From positions 1,178,001-1,242,000 of the forward strand of contig JAPLFF010000007.1 of the NCBI GenBank assembly GCA_026390775.1: DNA of 64,000 nucleotides, read 5' to 3'. Shown in pieces: positions 16,862 through 25,797 of the stretch; within the stretch, counting starts at the first letter, position 1; every line of letters starts with the position of its first letter. Made by a program: the position numbers and the translations under genes. The DNA is from Ignavibacteriales bacterium (lineage in GTDB: Bacteria; Bacteroidota; Ignavibacteria; Ignavibacteriales; Melioribacteraceae). The notes under the pieces were generated by a model. That model saw only the letters and a program-made list of their open reading frames with translations. It did not search any database and was not told the origin of the DNA.

Positions 16862-17737
16862 TTATTCCAGCTCGTATTCTTTTTTGATCAGGCTTATCAG
16901 CTCTGTTGCTTTTTCTTTAACCGCTACCTGCAAGTCCATGTCAAGCCTTACCAAATATTGAAAAGTTCTTAAGCTATTCAGGAATTCATCTAAATATTGC
17001 TCATTCAGTTTTATTACAGCAGATGGAGATGCAGGTTTCTTATAATAAGTAGTATCGGCATAAATTTTTAACAGCGCTCTGCCATCAAATAATTTCTGCA
17101 GAATAGTATTATTATCAAAAGAAAAATTGGTTTCATAGAGATCCCGCAACGCTATACGTTTAGTTTGCTGATCATAGGATTCGATGGATTCAACTACATT
17201 TCTATGACTTATCAATCGCAAGCCGCCGGAGCTTTTTAACTGATCGAGTGTCCCACTGGTTTGAAAAAAACCGAAATGACCAAAAAGCTTTATGGCTAAC
17301 GTATATCCATGAGCAGGAACCGGCCCGGTAGTATGGTTAACAAAGAAAATAATTAATGAATCCATTGTACGTAATTTGTCAAGCCGGTACATCCTTATTC
17401 TCGAAAATTGAGCGGTGTCCGATTGAAGGTCTTTTACAAGAGATACCATAAATTCTTTTCCCCGCTTTCCCTCTACATAATGCTCTCTTTGGTTTTCTGC
17501 CAAAAACCCTGCAAACACTGCAAAGAACAGCATTAGAAATTCATAGAAGTAATGCCAGAAGTTTTGTCCTGGGGCATTATGCAGGTGATGGGCGTGTGTT
17601 TCCATATTTTCACTTTCTTTTTTTGGAGTTAATGTGTCAGGCTCTTTAGAAGAAATATTTTTGTCAGAAGTATTAACCGATTCGATATTTATTGGATCTT
17701 CTAAAGTTTCGTCTCCTGTATCTGTATTTTCTGCCAT
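16862..17737 (-). CDS. Bacteroidota-type uncharacterised membrane protein (METHAHHLH motif)
   Basis: The 291-residue protein starts with an acidic, Ser/Thr-rich leader (residues 1-43). Then comes METHAHHLHNAPGQNFWHY, a single hydrophobic helix FLMLFFAVFAGFLAENQRE, and a helical C-terminal domain with SLVKDLQSDTAQFSRI. This arrangement is frequent in Bacteroidota genomes, usually unannotated. The His cluster before the membrane helix could bind metal, but no function is known. It is the last gene of a minus-strand series of small membrane and secreted proteins. Confidence 0.7.
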   Translation of the reverse strand: MAENTDTGDETLEDPINIESVNTSDKNISSKEPDTLTPKKESENMETHAHHLHNAPGQNFWHYFYEFLMLFFAVFAGFLAENQREHYVEGKRGKEFMVSLVKDLQSDTAQFSRIRMYRLDKLRTMDSLIIFFVNHTTGPVPAHGYTLAIKLFGHFGFFQTSGTLDQLKSSGGLRLISHRNVVESIESYDQQTKRIALRDLYETNFSFDNNTILQKLFDGRALLKIYADTTYYKKPASPSAVIKLNEQYLDEFLNSLRTFQYLVRLDMDLQVAVKEKATELISLIKKEYELE

Positions 17738-17779
17738 TTGTATTTTTTGTTAACCGTTTAATTTTTATTAAAAGAATAA

Positions 17780-18241
17780 TCACTTGCTCATAATTATGAG
17801 CATTGTTTTTTCACCTTTTTGAGATAACATAACTAAATATCCTTCTATTCCCTTCCACGTTATCATTGTTAATCCAAGCATACTATTTTCAGAATAATTA
17901 TTCCCATATTTTTTTGTGAGGGCTACTTTTGATATGTCAAATAATTTTTGTGCGTCGTCTTCTTTTTCTTTCCCAGTCGTGATGACTTTCTCATTTTGTT
18001 TATCATCTTTTGTAAACATATAACCGACTTTTATTGATATCGGTTCTAGCCAATCGTAATACATCAACGCTTTGTAATTCATAATTTCTTTTTCTTCAAT
18101 TTTTTTATCAACAAGTTTTTCTCTAATAGTGGTGGTTGTTTGATCAAAAGGATCATTCAAGAAGATTTCTATCGAAAATTATGCGAGTAGTTTTGTGAAA
18201 AAAACGAGCATTAAAACCATAAATATTTTCAATAATTTCAT
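17780..18241 (-). pseudogene. Small secreted protein gene interrupted by an in-frame stop after its signal peptide
   Basis: Starting from the ATG at 18239-18241 (GGAGATCAA upstream), the frame encodes a 20-residue signal peptide MKLLKIFMVLMLVFFTKLLA, then a TAA. The same frame continues FSIEIFLNDPFDQTTTTIREK for 133 more codons to a natural stop at 17780. The downstream part alone could only start at a TTG without a ribosome binding site. The mature region (KALMYYDWLEPISIKVGYMF, TMITWKGIEGYLVMLSQKGE) is not recognised. The gene is best described as disrupted by a single nonsense codon. A sequencing error or stop readthrough are alternatives. Confidence 0.7.
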
Positions 18242-18269
18242 TTGATCTCCTTTGTTCAAGACAGCTAAC

Positions 18270-18326
18270 GACGTTGCAACTAAAGCGCCGCCCATAGCAG
18301 CAATGCCAGTTTGAAAAACCAACGTC
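18270..18326 (-). other. attC-like hairpin site (C) upstream of the interrupted secreted-protein gene
   Basis: A 57-base element with perfect 7-base terminal inverted repeats (GACGTTG and CAACGTC) and an internal GCGCCGCCC block. It closely resembles the element at 18738-18790 in length, ends and centre. It lies about 30 bases upstream of a gene start carrying AACAAAGGAG. Confidence 0.5.
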
Positions 18327-18379
18327 AATAATTATTTATAAAAATGATTTCGGTACATCGTTTTAATTGCGTAACTATT

Positions 18380-18688
18380 TTATTTACATCTCTCAAGTGC
18401 TTTAACTGACGCGCCAATAATAATTCCGACAAACATCATTCCGACGATTGCCAAGACTATTGCAGTAACTCTTCCCAGTGTTCCGCTCGGCGTCATATCG
18501 CCATAGCCGATAGTAAAGGAAGTAGTAAAAGCAGTGTAGAGGCAATCGCCAAAAGAGCCGTTACTGTTTTTTAATCCCTCAATATGAAAAACGAAGGCCC
18601 CGCCGCATATTAGTATTAAATAAAAGATAAGAAGATTCCATGCGGCAGAAAGAAGTGAAAAAAATTCTTTTGGAAATGATCTTTTCAT
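18380..18688 (-). CDS. Two-helix potassium channel
   Basis: The 102-residue protein has one membrane helix (about 12-34), a pore helix, the K+ selectivity filter TIGYGD (about residues 60-65) and a second helix (about 73-95). This is the minimal KcsA-like channel, which forms tetramers in the inner membrane. No regulatory RCK domain is attached and none is encoded next to it. GGAGAAATAAC precedes the ATG. It sits alone between two attC-like sites, as a cassette gene would. Confidence 0.92.
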   Translation of the reverse strand: MKRSFPKEFFSLLSAAWNLLIFYLILICGGAFVFHIEGLKNSNGSFGDCLYTAFTTSFTIGYGDMTPSGTLGRVTAIVLAIVGMMFVGIIIGASVKALERCK

Positions 18689-18737
18689 ATTTGTTATTTC
18701 TCCTTTGTTTAATTTTAAGATAGAGCAGATTTATAGC

Positions 18738-18790
18738 GGTGTTGCGCCTAACGCGCCGCCCAAAACAACAATGACGGTTTTGCCAACGCC
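18738..18790 (-). other. attC-like hairpin site (B) upstream of the K+ channel gene
   Basis: A 53-base element with near-perfect terminal inverted repeats (GGTGTTG and CAACGCC). It shares GCGCCGCCC, CAATG and CCAACG blocks with the element at 18270-18326. Read on the minus strand it contains GCGTTAGGC, the consensus 3' end of integron attC sites. The rest of the 272-base gap down to 18960 holds nothing else I recognise. Confidence 0.5.
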
Positions 18791-18960
18791 ACTTTATATT
18801 CAACTTAAACTTTAAAACTTACTTTATCAATAAAGGAAAAATCATATAGATTCCGGATAACTCCCGATAAACCGGGACTTTCTGGAATGACAATTGAATA
18901 TCTAAGCAAGATCAAGAGTCTTGACTAAACACTCTCAAATTATTTTTGTTTAAAGAAGTA

Positions 18961-19326
18961 TTATGTACTTTTTGTGGAGCGCAACGAAACAAAAGTCCAT
19001 GTTGCAGCAACTGCATCAATAGCTGCAAATAACAATATCGCCGAACCCACTTTGCCCAGCACAAACATTAACAGCATGAAACAAGCTGCGTAATATCGAA
19101 GCGGAACCGTCCACTTGATGAATCCTTCGATCTTTTTTCGTACGGCAATAATATAGTAGGCACCAATAATTGAAGCTAGCATTCCTACCATACGAATCCA
19201 TATATCGTCTCCGGCGCTCAGCCCGAATATGCTCAGAATAAAGTGAGGCATAATCATGAAACCGAGCCCGACTAAGAAAACCAGATACAAACCGAAAACG
19301 AAAACACTCAAACCAGCTTTACTCAT
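18961..19326 (-). CDS. Small four-helix membrane protein, unknown function
   Basis: The 121-residue protein has four hydrophobic helices (about 5-28, 41-60, 74-94, 97-115) and a conserved-looking GDDIWIRMVGMLASIIGAYY segment between the first two. No catalytic or transport motif is seen. GAGGAGAAC lies five bases upstream of the ATG. It shares the cassette-like boundary sequence with the two genes downstream of it. Confidence 0.7.
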   Translation of the reverse strand: MSKAGLSVFVFGLYLVFLVGLGFMIMPHFILSIFGLSAGDDIWIRMVGMLASIIGAYYIIAVRKKIEGFIKWTVPLRYYAACFMLLMFVLGKVGSAILLFAAIDAVAATWTFVSLRSTKST

Positions 19327-19364
19327 TGTAGTTCTCCTCTTTTGTTAAACAATACGCGGGCGTG

Positions 19365-19385
19365 TAACGGAGTTGCGTCTAACGC
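19365..19385 (-). other. attC-like half site (A) upstream of the four-helix membrane protein gene
   Basis: The 21-base block TAACG-NN-GTTGC-NN-CTAACGC also occurs, with two and three changes, at 18734-18754 and 18266-18286. Unlike those, it is not followed by the hairpin arm, so only one side of the element is present here. Confidence 0.45.
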
Positions 19386-19488
19386 TTAGTGCTCAATTAA
19401 GTAAGATGGTGAATACTAAAGCACTTTGTGATTTATCTATATAACATAAAGCTTCTAATGAAGTGATTGTAAAAAGGTAATGATGCTG

Positions 19489-21738
19489 TCATGCCTCCGG
19501 CAAAGTAAATGTAAGCTTTGTTCCTTTTTCTAATTCACTTTCAACCCAAATTTTACCGCCATGCATTTCAACAAAATCTCTACATAAAGGCAACCCTAAT
19601 CCCGTTCCCTTCTCTCCAGCAGTTCCTTTAGTAGGATGTGATTTATCAATATGGAAAAGTTTTCCTATAATTTCCGGACTAATTCCTATACCATTATCTT
19701 GAACAGAGACTTCAACGAAAGGATCTTTAGTAACTGAGGAAACACTTATTTTTCCTCCCGGATTTGTAAACTTGATACTATTAATGATAAGATTTCGAAT
19801 AATTGTATGAAGGATATTGATATCAGCATGCACAAATGTATTATCCTTTACATGATTTGAAATACTAATATTTTTCTTAAGAGCTTCTTCCCGTACGTCT
19901 TCGAATGTTTTGTTAACAACCTTCGATAAATCAATATTTGATGGCTCGTATTCCATTTTACCCATCTGATTTAAAGACCAATTGAGAAGATTTTCCAAAA
20001 GTTTATAAATATTTTTTACACTGGAGTTAATTGGCTGGAGGAACTCTTTAATTTCTTCTTTTGAGAGAGTCTCAAATTCATTGAGAAGAATTTCCGATGC
20101 ATTAATTAATCCATTAAATGGACTTCTCAAATCGTGTGCAATAATCGAGAAAAATTTATCTTTGTTTGCATTCAGTTCTTCTAAGTGGAGATTGATTTTT
20201 TGAATTTCTTTTTTCGTTGCTTTAAGTTCATTTATGTTCTTTTCCAGCTCCGCATTAATTTGTTGAACATTGTAGAATAACTGTGCAGTATGCACGGCGC
20301 CTGCTGCTTGTCCCGCAAAGATAGTTAATAGACGTAAATCGTCTTGAGTAAACTTGCGTGTTGTCTCGCGGAATTCCTCTACCACGAGTACTCCTAACAA
20401 CTCACTGCGATAAAGCATGGGCACTTCGATGACGGCAGTGATAGGTGCGCCTTCATATATCGGTAAGTGGTGGGGCCAAGTGCGATAATCGTCGACAATC
20501 ATCGGCTGGTGGGTAAGTGCAACTCGGCCAGCCATGCCTTCCCCGAGTTGAACCCGCGTGCCAACTGGCTTCAAAGGATTTGTTGCTACTGCAACGACCA
20601 AATCGCCATGTTCTTTGTCATACAAATAAATTCCTCCGTCGGTTCTGATGAGAAGCGCAACGGCACGTTTCACAATATTCAGTAATAGGCTGGTTAAATC
20701 TTCCGGCAGGATAGCTAAATCTCGGGTTGTTTCGTACAGACTTGCAATTTCGTTAGCACGGCGTTGGACTTCTGCTTCGGTCCGTTTGCGCTCGGTAACA
20801 TCTTCAACGGTACCGTCGTAATATAAGATTTTGCCGGTTTGATCCCGTACCACTTGAGCGTTTTCTCGAACATAAATGAGCGTGTTGTCACTTTTGTGCC
20901 AAATTGCTTCAAGTCCGGTAATGTAACCGTCGCGTTCCAGTTGTTCTTTGAAAGCACTGCGAGAGAATGAGGTATCTGGTTCTTTTTCCAAATTACGGTC
21001 GGCATAATCCTCGAATGATGAATAACCTAACATACGAGTAATAGCTGGGTTGGAGGCGAGGATGCGCCCATCCGGTGTGGTTCGATATATGCCGATGGGC
21101 GAGTTTTCAAACAATTGGCGAAAGCGCTCTTCACTTTCGTAAAGATCTTTCTCTATTTGTTTGCGCTCGGTAATATCGCGGGAAATGCCGAGAACAGAAA
21201 CTACATTCCTTTTATCTGATGAATAAATTGGCGCTAAAGAAGTCTGAAGCCATATGCTCCTTTCGTTGAATACGAATTCCCTTTCGTCATAGTGAGATAT
21301 GCCCGCGCTAAATGCTTTGGAAACATTTGCTTTCATCATTTCAAGTTGTGTGGGAGGGAATAGCTCGTTTATGTTTTTCCCAACCAAATAATTTGGAGAG
21401 GCACTGAAAAATTTGGCGGCTGATTCATTTACATAATCAAGGACAAAATTTTGATTAATAATAAAAATATGCTCTGATGCGGATTCCGCAAGCGTGCTGT
21501 ATTTGATTTCGGACTCGGTCAGCTTGTTTGTTCTTTCTTTAAGTAATCTTTCTAAACTATCCCCCGATGCTTCGATTTCTTCAGCAAGCATGTTCAAGCC
21601 GACCATTATTGCATCAATCTCGTCATTCTTTTCTGATGGAATTAATCTTGTTCCGTAATTGCCCGCTGCAACTTCCATAATAGCATTCAAAATTTTAGAA
21701 ATTTTCTCATCACTCGAAACATTTAGATTCTTATTCAT
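19489..21738 (-). CDS. Soluble PAS-PAS-GAF sensor histidine kinase
   Basis: Domains of the 749-residue protein in order: a HAMP-like helical start without membrane segments (1-75), PAS (about 78-190), PAS (about 203-318), GAF (about 335-485), a coiled coil, HisKA with phospho-accepting His535 in AHDLRSP, and an ATPase domain (N-box NLIINSIKF near 649-657, DNGIGI near 681-686, GTGLGL further on). It is a cytosolic two-component sensor; no response regulator gene is adjacent. Its ATG overlaps the stop of the STAS-like gene by four bases, so the two are coupled. PAS2 and GAF are encoded by visibly more GC-rich DNA than the rest. Confidence 0.93.
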   Translation of the reverse strand: MNKNLNVSSDEKISKILNAIMEVAAGNYGTRLIPSEKNDEIDAIMVGLNMLAEEIEASGDSLERLLKERTNKLTESEIKYSTLAESASEHIFIINQNFVLDYVNESAAKFFSASPNYLVGKNINELFPPTQLEMMKANVSKAFSAGISHYDEREFVFNERSIWLQTSLAPIYSSDKRNVVSVLGISRDITERKQIEKDLYESEERFRQLFENSPIGIYRTTPDGRILASNPAITRMLGYSSFEDYADRNLEKEPDTSFSRSAFKEQLERDGYITGLEAIWHKSDNTLIYVRENAQVVRDQTGKILYYDGTVEDVTERKRTEAEVQRRANEIASLYETTRDLAILPEDLTSLLLNIVKRAVALLIRTDGGIYLYDKEHGDLVVAVATNPLKPVGTRVQLGEGMAGRVALTHQPMIVDDYRTWPHHLPIYEGAPITAVIEVPMLYRSELLGVLVVEEFRETTRKFTQDDLRLLTIFAGQAAGAVHTAQLFYNVQQINAELEKNINELKATKKEIQKINLHLEELNANKDKFFSIIAHDLRSPFNGLINASEILLNEFETLSKEEIKEFLQPINSSVKNIYKLLENLLNWSLNQMGKMEYEPSNIDLSKVVNKTFEDVREEALKKNISISNHVKDNTFVHADINILHTIIRNLIINSIKFTNPGGKISVSSVTKDPFVEVSVQDNGIGISPEIIGKLFHIDKSHPTKGTAGEKGTGLGLPLCRDFVEMHGGKIWVESELEKGTKLTFTLPEA

Positions 21739-22115
21739 TTCAAAAAACCCTTAAGCCATTCAATAGCTTCATCTTCGTTTGTAAATAATTTGGTTGGGTA
21801 CGGAGGTTTATTCAAACCAAGAAAGAAATTTGCGAGCACTTTTGATGTTGTGGACTCAACGAGAAAAGCGAGGGCTGTGACATTATCTGTGACTTCTTTA
21901 CTTGAGTAGAAATGTCTAGCTTCCCTTGAGATTGATTTTTGCTGTCTAACATCTACAAGTAATGGAAATTTTTTACTACCGGTATATTTTTTTGCTGCCT
22001 CTAAGGCTTCTTTAGCTTTATTCAGGGTCTCATCCTGAGTAAAAGGAATGTCCTTTATAATCCCGATGTCAAGAAAGAAAATTTTATGGGATGACGTAGT
22101 AATTTCATTTCTCAT
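21735..22115 (-). CDS. STAS/SpoIIAA-like protein
   Basis: The 126-residue protein has the alternating strand-helix pattern of a STAS or SpoIIAA-like fold. FPLLVDVRQQKSISREAR forms the central strand and following helix, and VESTTSKVLANFFLGLNKPP plus PTKLFTNEDEAIEWLKGFLK form the C-terminal part. The latter motif is typical of a family in which short STAS-like proteins are coded next to PAS/GAF histidine kinases. The gene overlaps the kinase start (ATGA), so the protein probably modulates the kinase; this is inference. GGGAGG is seen before the ATG. Confidence 0.75.
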   Translation of the reverse strand: MRNEITTSSHKIFFLDIGIIKDIPFTQDETLNKAKEALEAAKKYTGSKKFPLLVDVRQQKSISREARHFYSSKEVTDNVTALAFLVESTTSKVLANFFLGLNKPPYPTKLFTNEDEAIEWLKGFLK

Positions 22116-22489
22116 AATACCTCCCTTCTTAGTGCAAGTATTTTCACTAATTTGCGAACCAAACAGAAAAGCATGGCTAAAGGAACATTATCCTTCCATG
22201 ACAATTCTAGAATAGAGGAGATAATTTATAACGAATTAAGTTATGTCAGAATGCCTCATGATCAGAGCCAAAATGGATTCAGTGGAAAGAAACTGAGAAT
22301 CGAATCCACACATATAAGCGATCCGATTGATATTAAGTTAAAAGAAATAAGGTAATTGTGCAATTGAATTATCCGGGCGGTTCAGAGCTGGGTCTCAGTA
22401 TTTTTTATTTTGTTAAGTGCCGTTACTCCGGAGTGACAACCCTAAAACCGGCAACCAACCACCGTTCTAAAATTATTTTTATTATGCTT
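22116..22489. other. Intergenic region without a recognised gene
   Basis: A plus-strand frame (22152-22355) is open but its product shows no domain, signal or coding-like pattern and no good ribosome binding site. The region must carry the promoter of the STAS-kinase pair. No repeat or RNA was recognised. Confidence 0.4.
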
Positions 22490-22885
22490 TTAAAATAACC
22501 AGAGCTTAGTATTTATTTGTTCTTTTTTCGTTTTGAAAAACGCATATATGAACAAAACGCCAAAGAGAAGATCTATAATTGCAGTACTGAGAATCATAAT
22601 CGGAGTGCGCTGCTGAGAGAAAAGTATTATAACCGCAATACCAAACGAGAATTTTTCTATTATAGCTGGAATCATCATAAGTTTATAACGAAGAGGATTG
22701 GTTGCAATCAGGAAAAACAAAATTTGCCAAGCGATGCCTAAACCTATAAATCCGTAAAAATATTCCGGGTGAGTTATTGCGGGCGGAAAGTCAACATTAA
22801 ATCTAGATTCGGAAAAGTACATCGGCAGCAAAACAATTAATCCGTAAACTCCGGCCACAATAAAAATATATTTTACTGATTTCAT
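22490..22885 (-). CDS. Small four-helix membrane protein, unknown function
   Basis: The product is 131 residues from the ATG at 22883-22885, chosen for TAGGAGAATTT just upstream; an earlier ATG at 22909 lacks this. Four hydrophobic helices are visible (about 5-24, 40-60, 71-90, 96-120), with RYKLMMIPAIIEKFSFGIAV in the middle. It resembles in size and layout the membrane protein at 18961-19326 but without obvious sequence identity. Function unknown. Confidence 0.7.
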   Translation of the reverse strand: MKSVKYIFIVAGVYGLIVLLPMYFSESRFNVDFPPAITHPEYFYGFIGLGIAWQILFFLIATNPLRYKLMMIPAIIEKFSFGIAVIILFSQQRTPIMILSTAIIDLLFGVLFIYAFFKTKKEQINTKLWLF

Positions 22886-22954
22886 AAATTCTCCTAGAAT
22901 TATTTTCATGGAAAATTAAGCCGGCTCTGAATTTAAATCAACAAGAATCAATCC

Positions 22955-25573
22955 CTAACGCTTAACAAACTCAAGTTTCCCCGCTCCGGGATAACGAATT
23001 ACAATTGTGTCTCCCGATTCAAATTTGTTCATTAGCAATTCTGCAGAGAGCGGATTGATGATATACTTTTGCACAGTGCGTTTCAAAGGTCGAGCACCAT
23101 ATGTTAGATCATATCCGTGCTGAAGCAGAAAATCTTTTACATCTTCATCAACGTCTATCATGATATTCTTTTCGGCGAGCATCTTTCCTACTTTCTGCAA
23201 TTGTATATCAATAATTTGTTTCAGTTCACTTTTTAATAACGGTTTGAAAAATACTATTTCATCAATACGGTTTAAGAACTCGGGGCGGATGGTTCTTCGT
23301 AAAAGTTCAGAGAGCGAAACACGAAGTTCACCGATTATGTTTTCGAAATTGGTTTCATTTATCTCAGAAAGTTTATCCTGAATCAAATGTGAGCCGAGAT
23401 TAGATGTCATTATAATAATTGTGTTTTTAAAATCAACCGTTCTGCCTTGATTGTCTGTTAATCTGCCGTCATCTAAAACTTGAAGAAGTATATTAAAAAC
23501 ATCCGGATGGGCTTTTTCAATTTCATCAAGAAGAACAACTGAATAAGGTCTTCGGCGAACCGCTTCCGTTAATTGTCCGCCTTCATCATAACCAACATAT
23601 CCGGGAGGTGCACCAATCAACCGCGACACGGAAAATTTTTCCATGTATTCGCTCATGTCTATTCTTATCATAGCGTGTTCGTCATCGAACAGAAATTCTG
23701 CCAGAGAACGCGCGAGTTCTGTCTTTCCCACTCCCGTTGTTCCAATAAAGATGAATGAACCGATCGGACGGTTGGAATCCTGCAATCCCGCACGCGATCT
23801 TCTAATTGCATTTGCAACAGCAGCAACAGCATCGTCCTGCCCTATAACTCTTTTATGCAATTCGTCTTCCAATCGTAAAAGTTTTGCGCGTTCGCTTTCA
23901 AGCATTCTGCTTACCGGAATGCCGGTCCACTTTGCAACCACTTCAGCAACATCTTCAGCATCAACTTCTTCTTTAAGCATTTTGTTGTTCTTTTGAATGA
24001 CAGCAAGTTCTTCGGTTTCTTTTTTTAGGTTACGTTCTAATTCATTTATAATACCATAACGTAGCTCAGCAACTTTACCAAGATTTCCTTCGCGTTCAAA
24101 ACGATCTGCATCAACTTTTGCTTTTTCAATCTCACTTTTCATAGAACGAATTCTCTGGATCTTTTCTTTTTCCAACTGCCAGTGCCCTTTTAATTTGTTT
24201 CGTTCTTCATGAAGTTCACTAAGCTCTTTTTGCAGTTCGCCAAGACGTGATGCAGAATCCGAATCTTTTTCTCTTTTTAACGCTTCTCTTTCGATCTCAA
24301 GCTGTTTTACTTTTCGTTCAACAACATCAAGCTCTTCCGGCATAGAATCAATTTCGATTCTAAGCTTTGATGCGGATTCATCTATAATATCAATAGCTTT
24401 ATCAGGAAGAAAGCGGTCAGTGATATAACGGTTGGAAAGTTGAACAGCAGCAACGATTGCCCCGTCGGTTATTCTTACACCGTGATGGATTTCATAACGT
24501 TCTTTTAGTCCGCGTAAAATTGAAATTGAATCTTCTTCATTTGGTTCAGATACAAGTATAGGCTGAAATCTTCTTTCAAGCGCCGCATCTTTTTCAATGT
24601 ACTTTCTAAATTCATCAAGAGTTGTAGCACCAATTGCGTGAAGCTCTCCGCGAGCGAGCGCCGGCTTCAAAATATTTGCCGCATCCATTGATCCGTCTGT
24701 TCTGCCCGCACCAACAAGTAAGTGCAATTCATCAATGAATAAAATTATTTCACCCTCGGCTTCCTGAACTTCTTTAATAACAGCTTTGAGACGTTCTTCA
24801 AATTGTCCACGAAACTGTGTCCCTGCTACGAGAGCGCCCATATCTAACGCAACAATTCTTTTTGTTTTGAGAGTCTCCGGCACATCCCCGGATACAATTC
24901 GATGAGCAATGCCCTCAGCAATAGCAGTTTTACCAACACCGGGTTCGCCGATTAACACCGGATTATTTTTTGTTCTTCGCGAAAGTACTTGCAAAACACG
25001 TCTGATCTCTTCATCGCGCCCGATCACTGGATCAAGTTTATTAGAACGTGCAAGATCGTTCAGGTCACGCCCGTACTTTTGCAAAGATTGATATGTGTCT
25101 TCTGGATTTTGTGAAGTTACTCTTTGATTTCCTCGGATATCTTTAAGCGCCAAGTAAATTATTTTTTTATTGATTCCCGTTTCATTTAATATTTTTCCGG
25201 CGGGACTTTTATCTTCACTTAGTGCAAGAAGAATGTGTTCATTCGAAACATATTCGTCTTTTAACAATTTTGTTTCTTCGGAGGCGATATCAAACAATTT
25301 TGCAGAGTTTATCGAAAGTTGTTGGTTCCCTATTCCGCTTCCGGAAATTTTTGGTAGCCGCTCTAATAACTCTCCAATCTTTATTCTTATATGATTGATG
25401 TTAGCGCCGGATTTTTGAATAATTGAAACAGCAAGATTTGATTGATCTTGAAGCATAGCAGCAAGAAGATGTTCAGGTTCAACAATTTGATTGTTATAGT
25501 TTTGGGCAATCTCTATTGCACTTTGAACAGTTTCTTGAGCCTTGACCGTAAACTTATTTAAATTAAAAGCCAT
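22955..25573 (-). CDS. clpB: ATP-dependent chaperone ClpB (disaggregase)
   Basis: The product is 872 residues from the ATG at 25573 ([14 protein letters not shown], the usual ClpB start); upstream in-frame ATGs add 2 or 17 residues without support. Domains: Clp N-domain repeats (1-150), AAA1 with GEPGVGKT and LFIDELHLL, a long coiled-coil middle domain (about 405-525) that separates ClpB from ClpA/ClpC, AAA2 with [24 protein letters not shown] and LLDEIEKAH, and a C-terminal D2-small domain. It lacks the ClpP-binding loop of ClpA/X. It rescues aggregated proteins together with DnaK. No CIRCE-type heat-shock operator was seen upstream. Confidence 0.97.
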   Translation of the reverse strand: MAFNLNKFTVKAQETVQSAIEIAQNYNNQIVEPEHLLAAMLQDQSNLAVSIIQKSGANINHIRIKIGELLERLPKISGSGIGNQQLSINSAKLFDIASEETKLLKDEYVSNEHILLALSEDKSPAGKILNETGINKKIIYLALKDIRGNQRVTSQNPEDTYQSLQKYGRDLNDLARSNKLDPVIGRDEEIRRVLQVLSRRTKNNPVLIGEPGVGKTAIAEGIAHRIVSGDVPETLKTKRIVALDMGALVAGTQFRGQFEERLKAVIKEVQEAEGEIILFIDELHLLVGAGRTDGSMDAANILKPALARGELHAIGATTLDEFRKYIEKDAALERRFQPILVSEPNEEDSISILRGLKERYEIHHGVRITDGAIVAAVQLSNRYITDRFLPDKAIDIIDESASKLRIEIDSMPEELDVVERKVKQLEIEREALKREKDSDSASRLGELQKELSELHEERNKLKGHWQLEKEKIQRIRSMKSEIEKAKVDADRFEREGNLGKVAELRYGIINELERNLKKETEELAVIQKNNKMLKEEVDAEDVAEVVAKWTGIPVSRMLESERAKLLRLEDELHKRVIGQDDAVAAVANAIRRSRAGLQDSNRPIGSFIFIGTTGVGKTELARSLAEFLFDDEHAMIRIDMSEYMEKFSVSRLIGAPPGYVGYDEGGQLTEAVRRRPYSVVLLDEIEKAHPDVFNILLQVLDDGRLTDNQGRTVDFKNTIIIMTSNLGSHLIQDKLSEINETNFENIIGELRVSLSELLRRTIRPEFLNRIDEIVFFKPLLKSELKQIIDIQLQKVGKMLAEKNIMIDVDEDVKDFLLQHGYDLTYGARPLKRTVQKYIINPLSAELLMNKFESGDTIVIRYPGAGKLEFVKR

Positions 25574-25797
25574 TGTCATAACCCAAATAATTTTTAATAC
25601 TAATTTACCGCTCATACAAATCATTTACTAAAATAGTTTCGAGTTCGTAATAAATCATTACGAATTAGTAAATATTGAATTAGTAATAAAATTCTACTGT
25701 CAGTTATTTCATAATCAGTTTATTGAGTGTAATTGCTAATTGTTTTAATTTAGTGCCCCCGTTTCTCAAACTCTTTAATAAATTATTCCGGAACGAA

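Noticed and set aside
22152-22355. Plus-strand 67-residue frame
   Set aside because: No recognisable motif, no good ribosome binding site and no coding-like third-position pattern; kept only as a remark on the gap.
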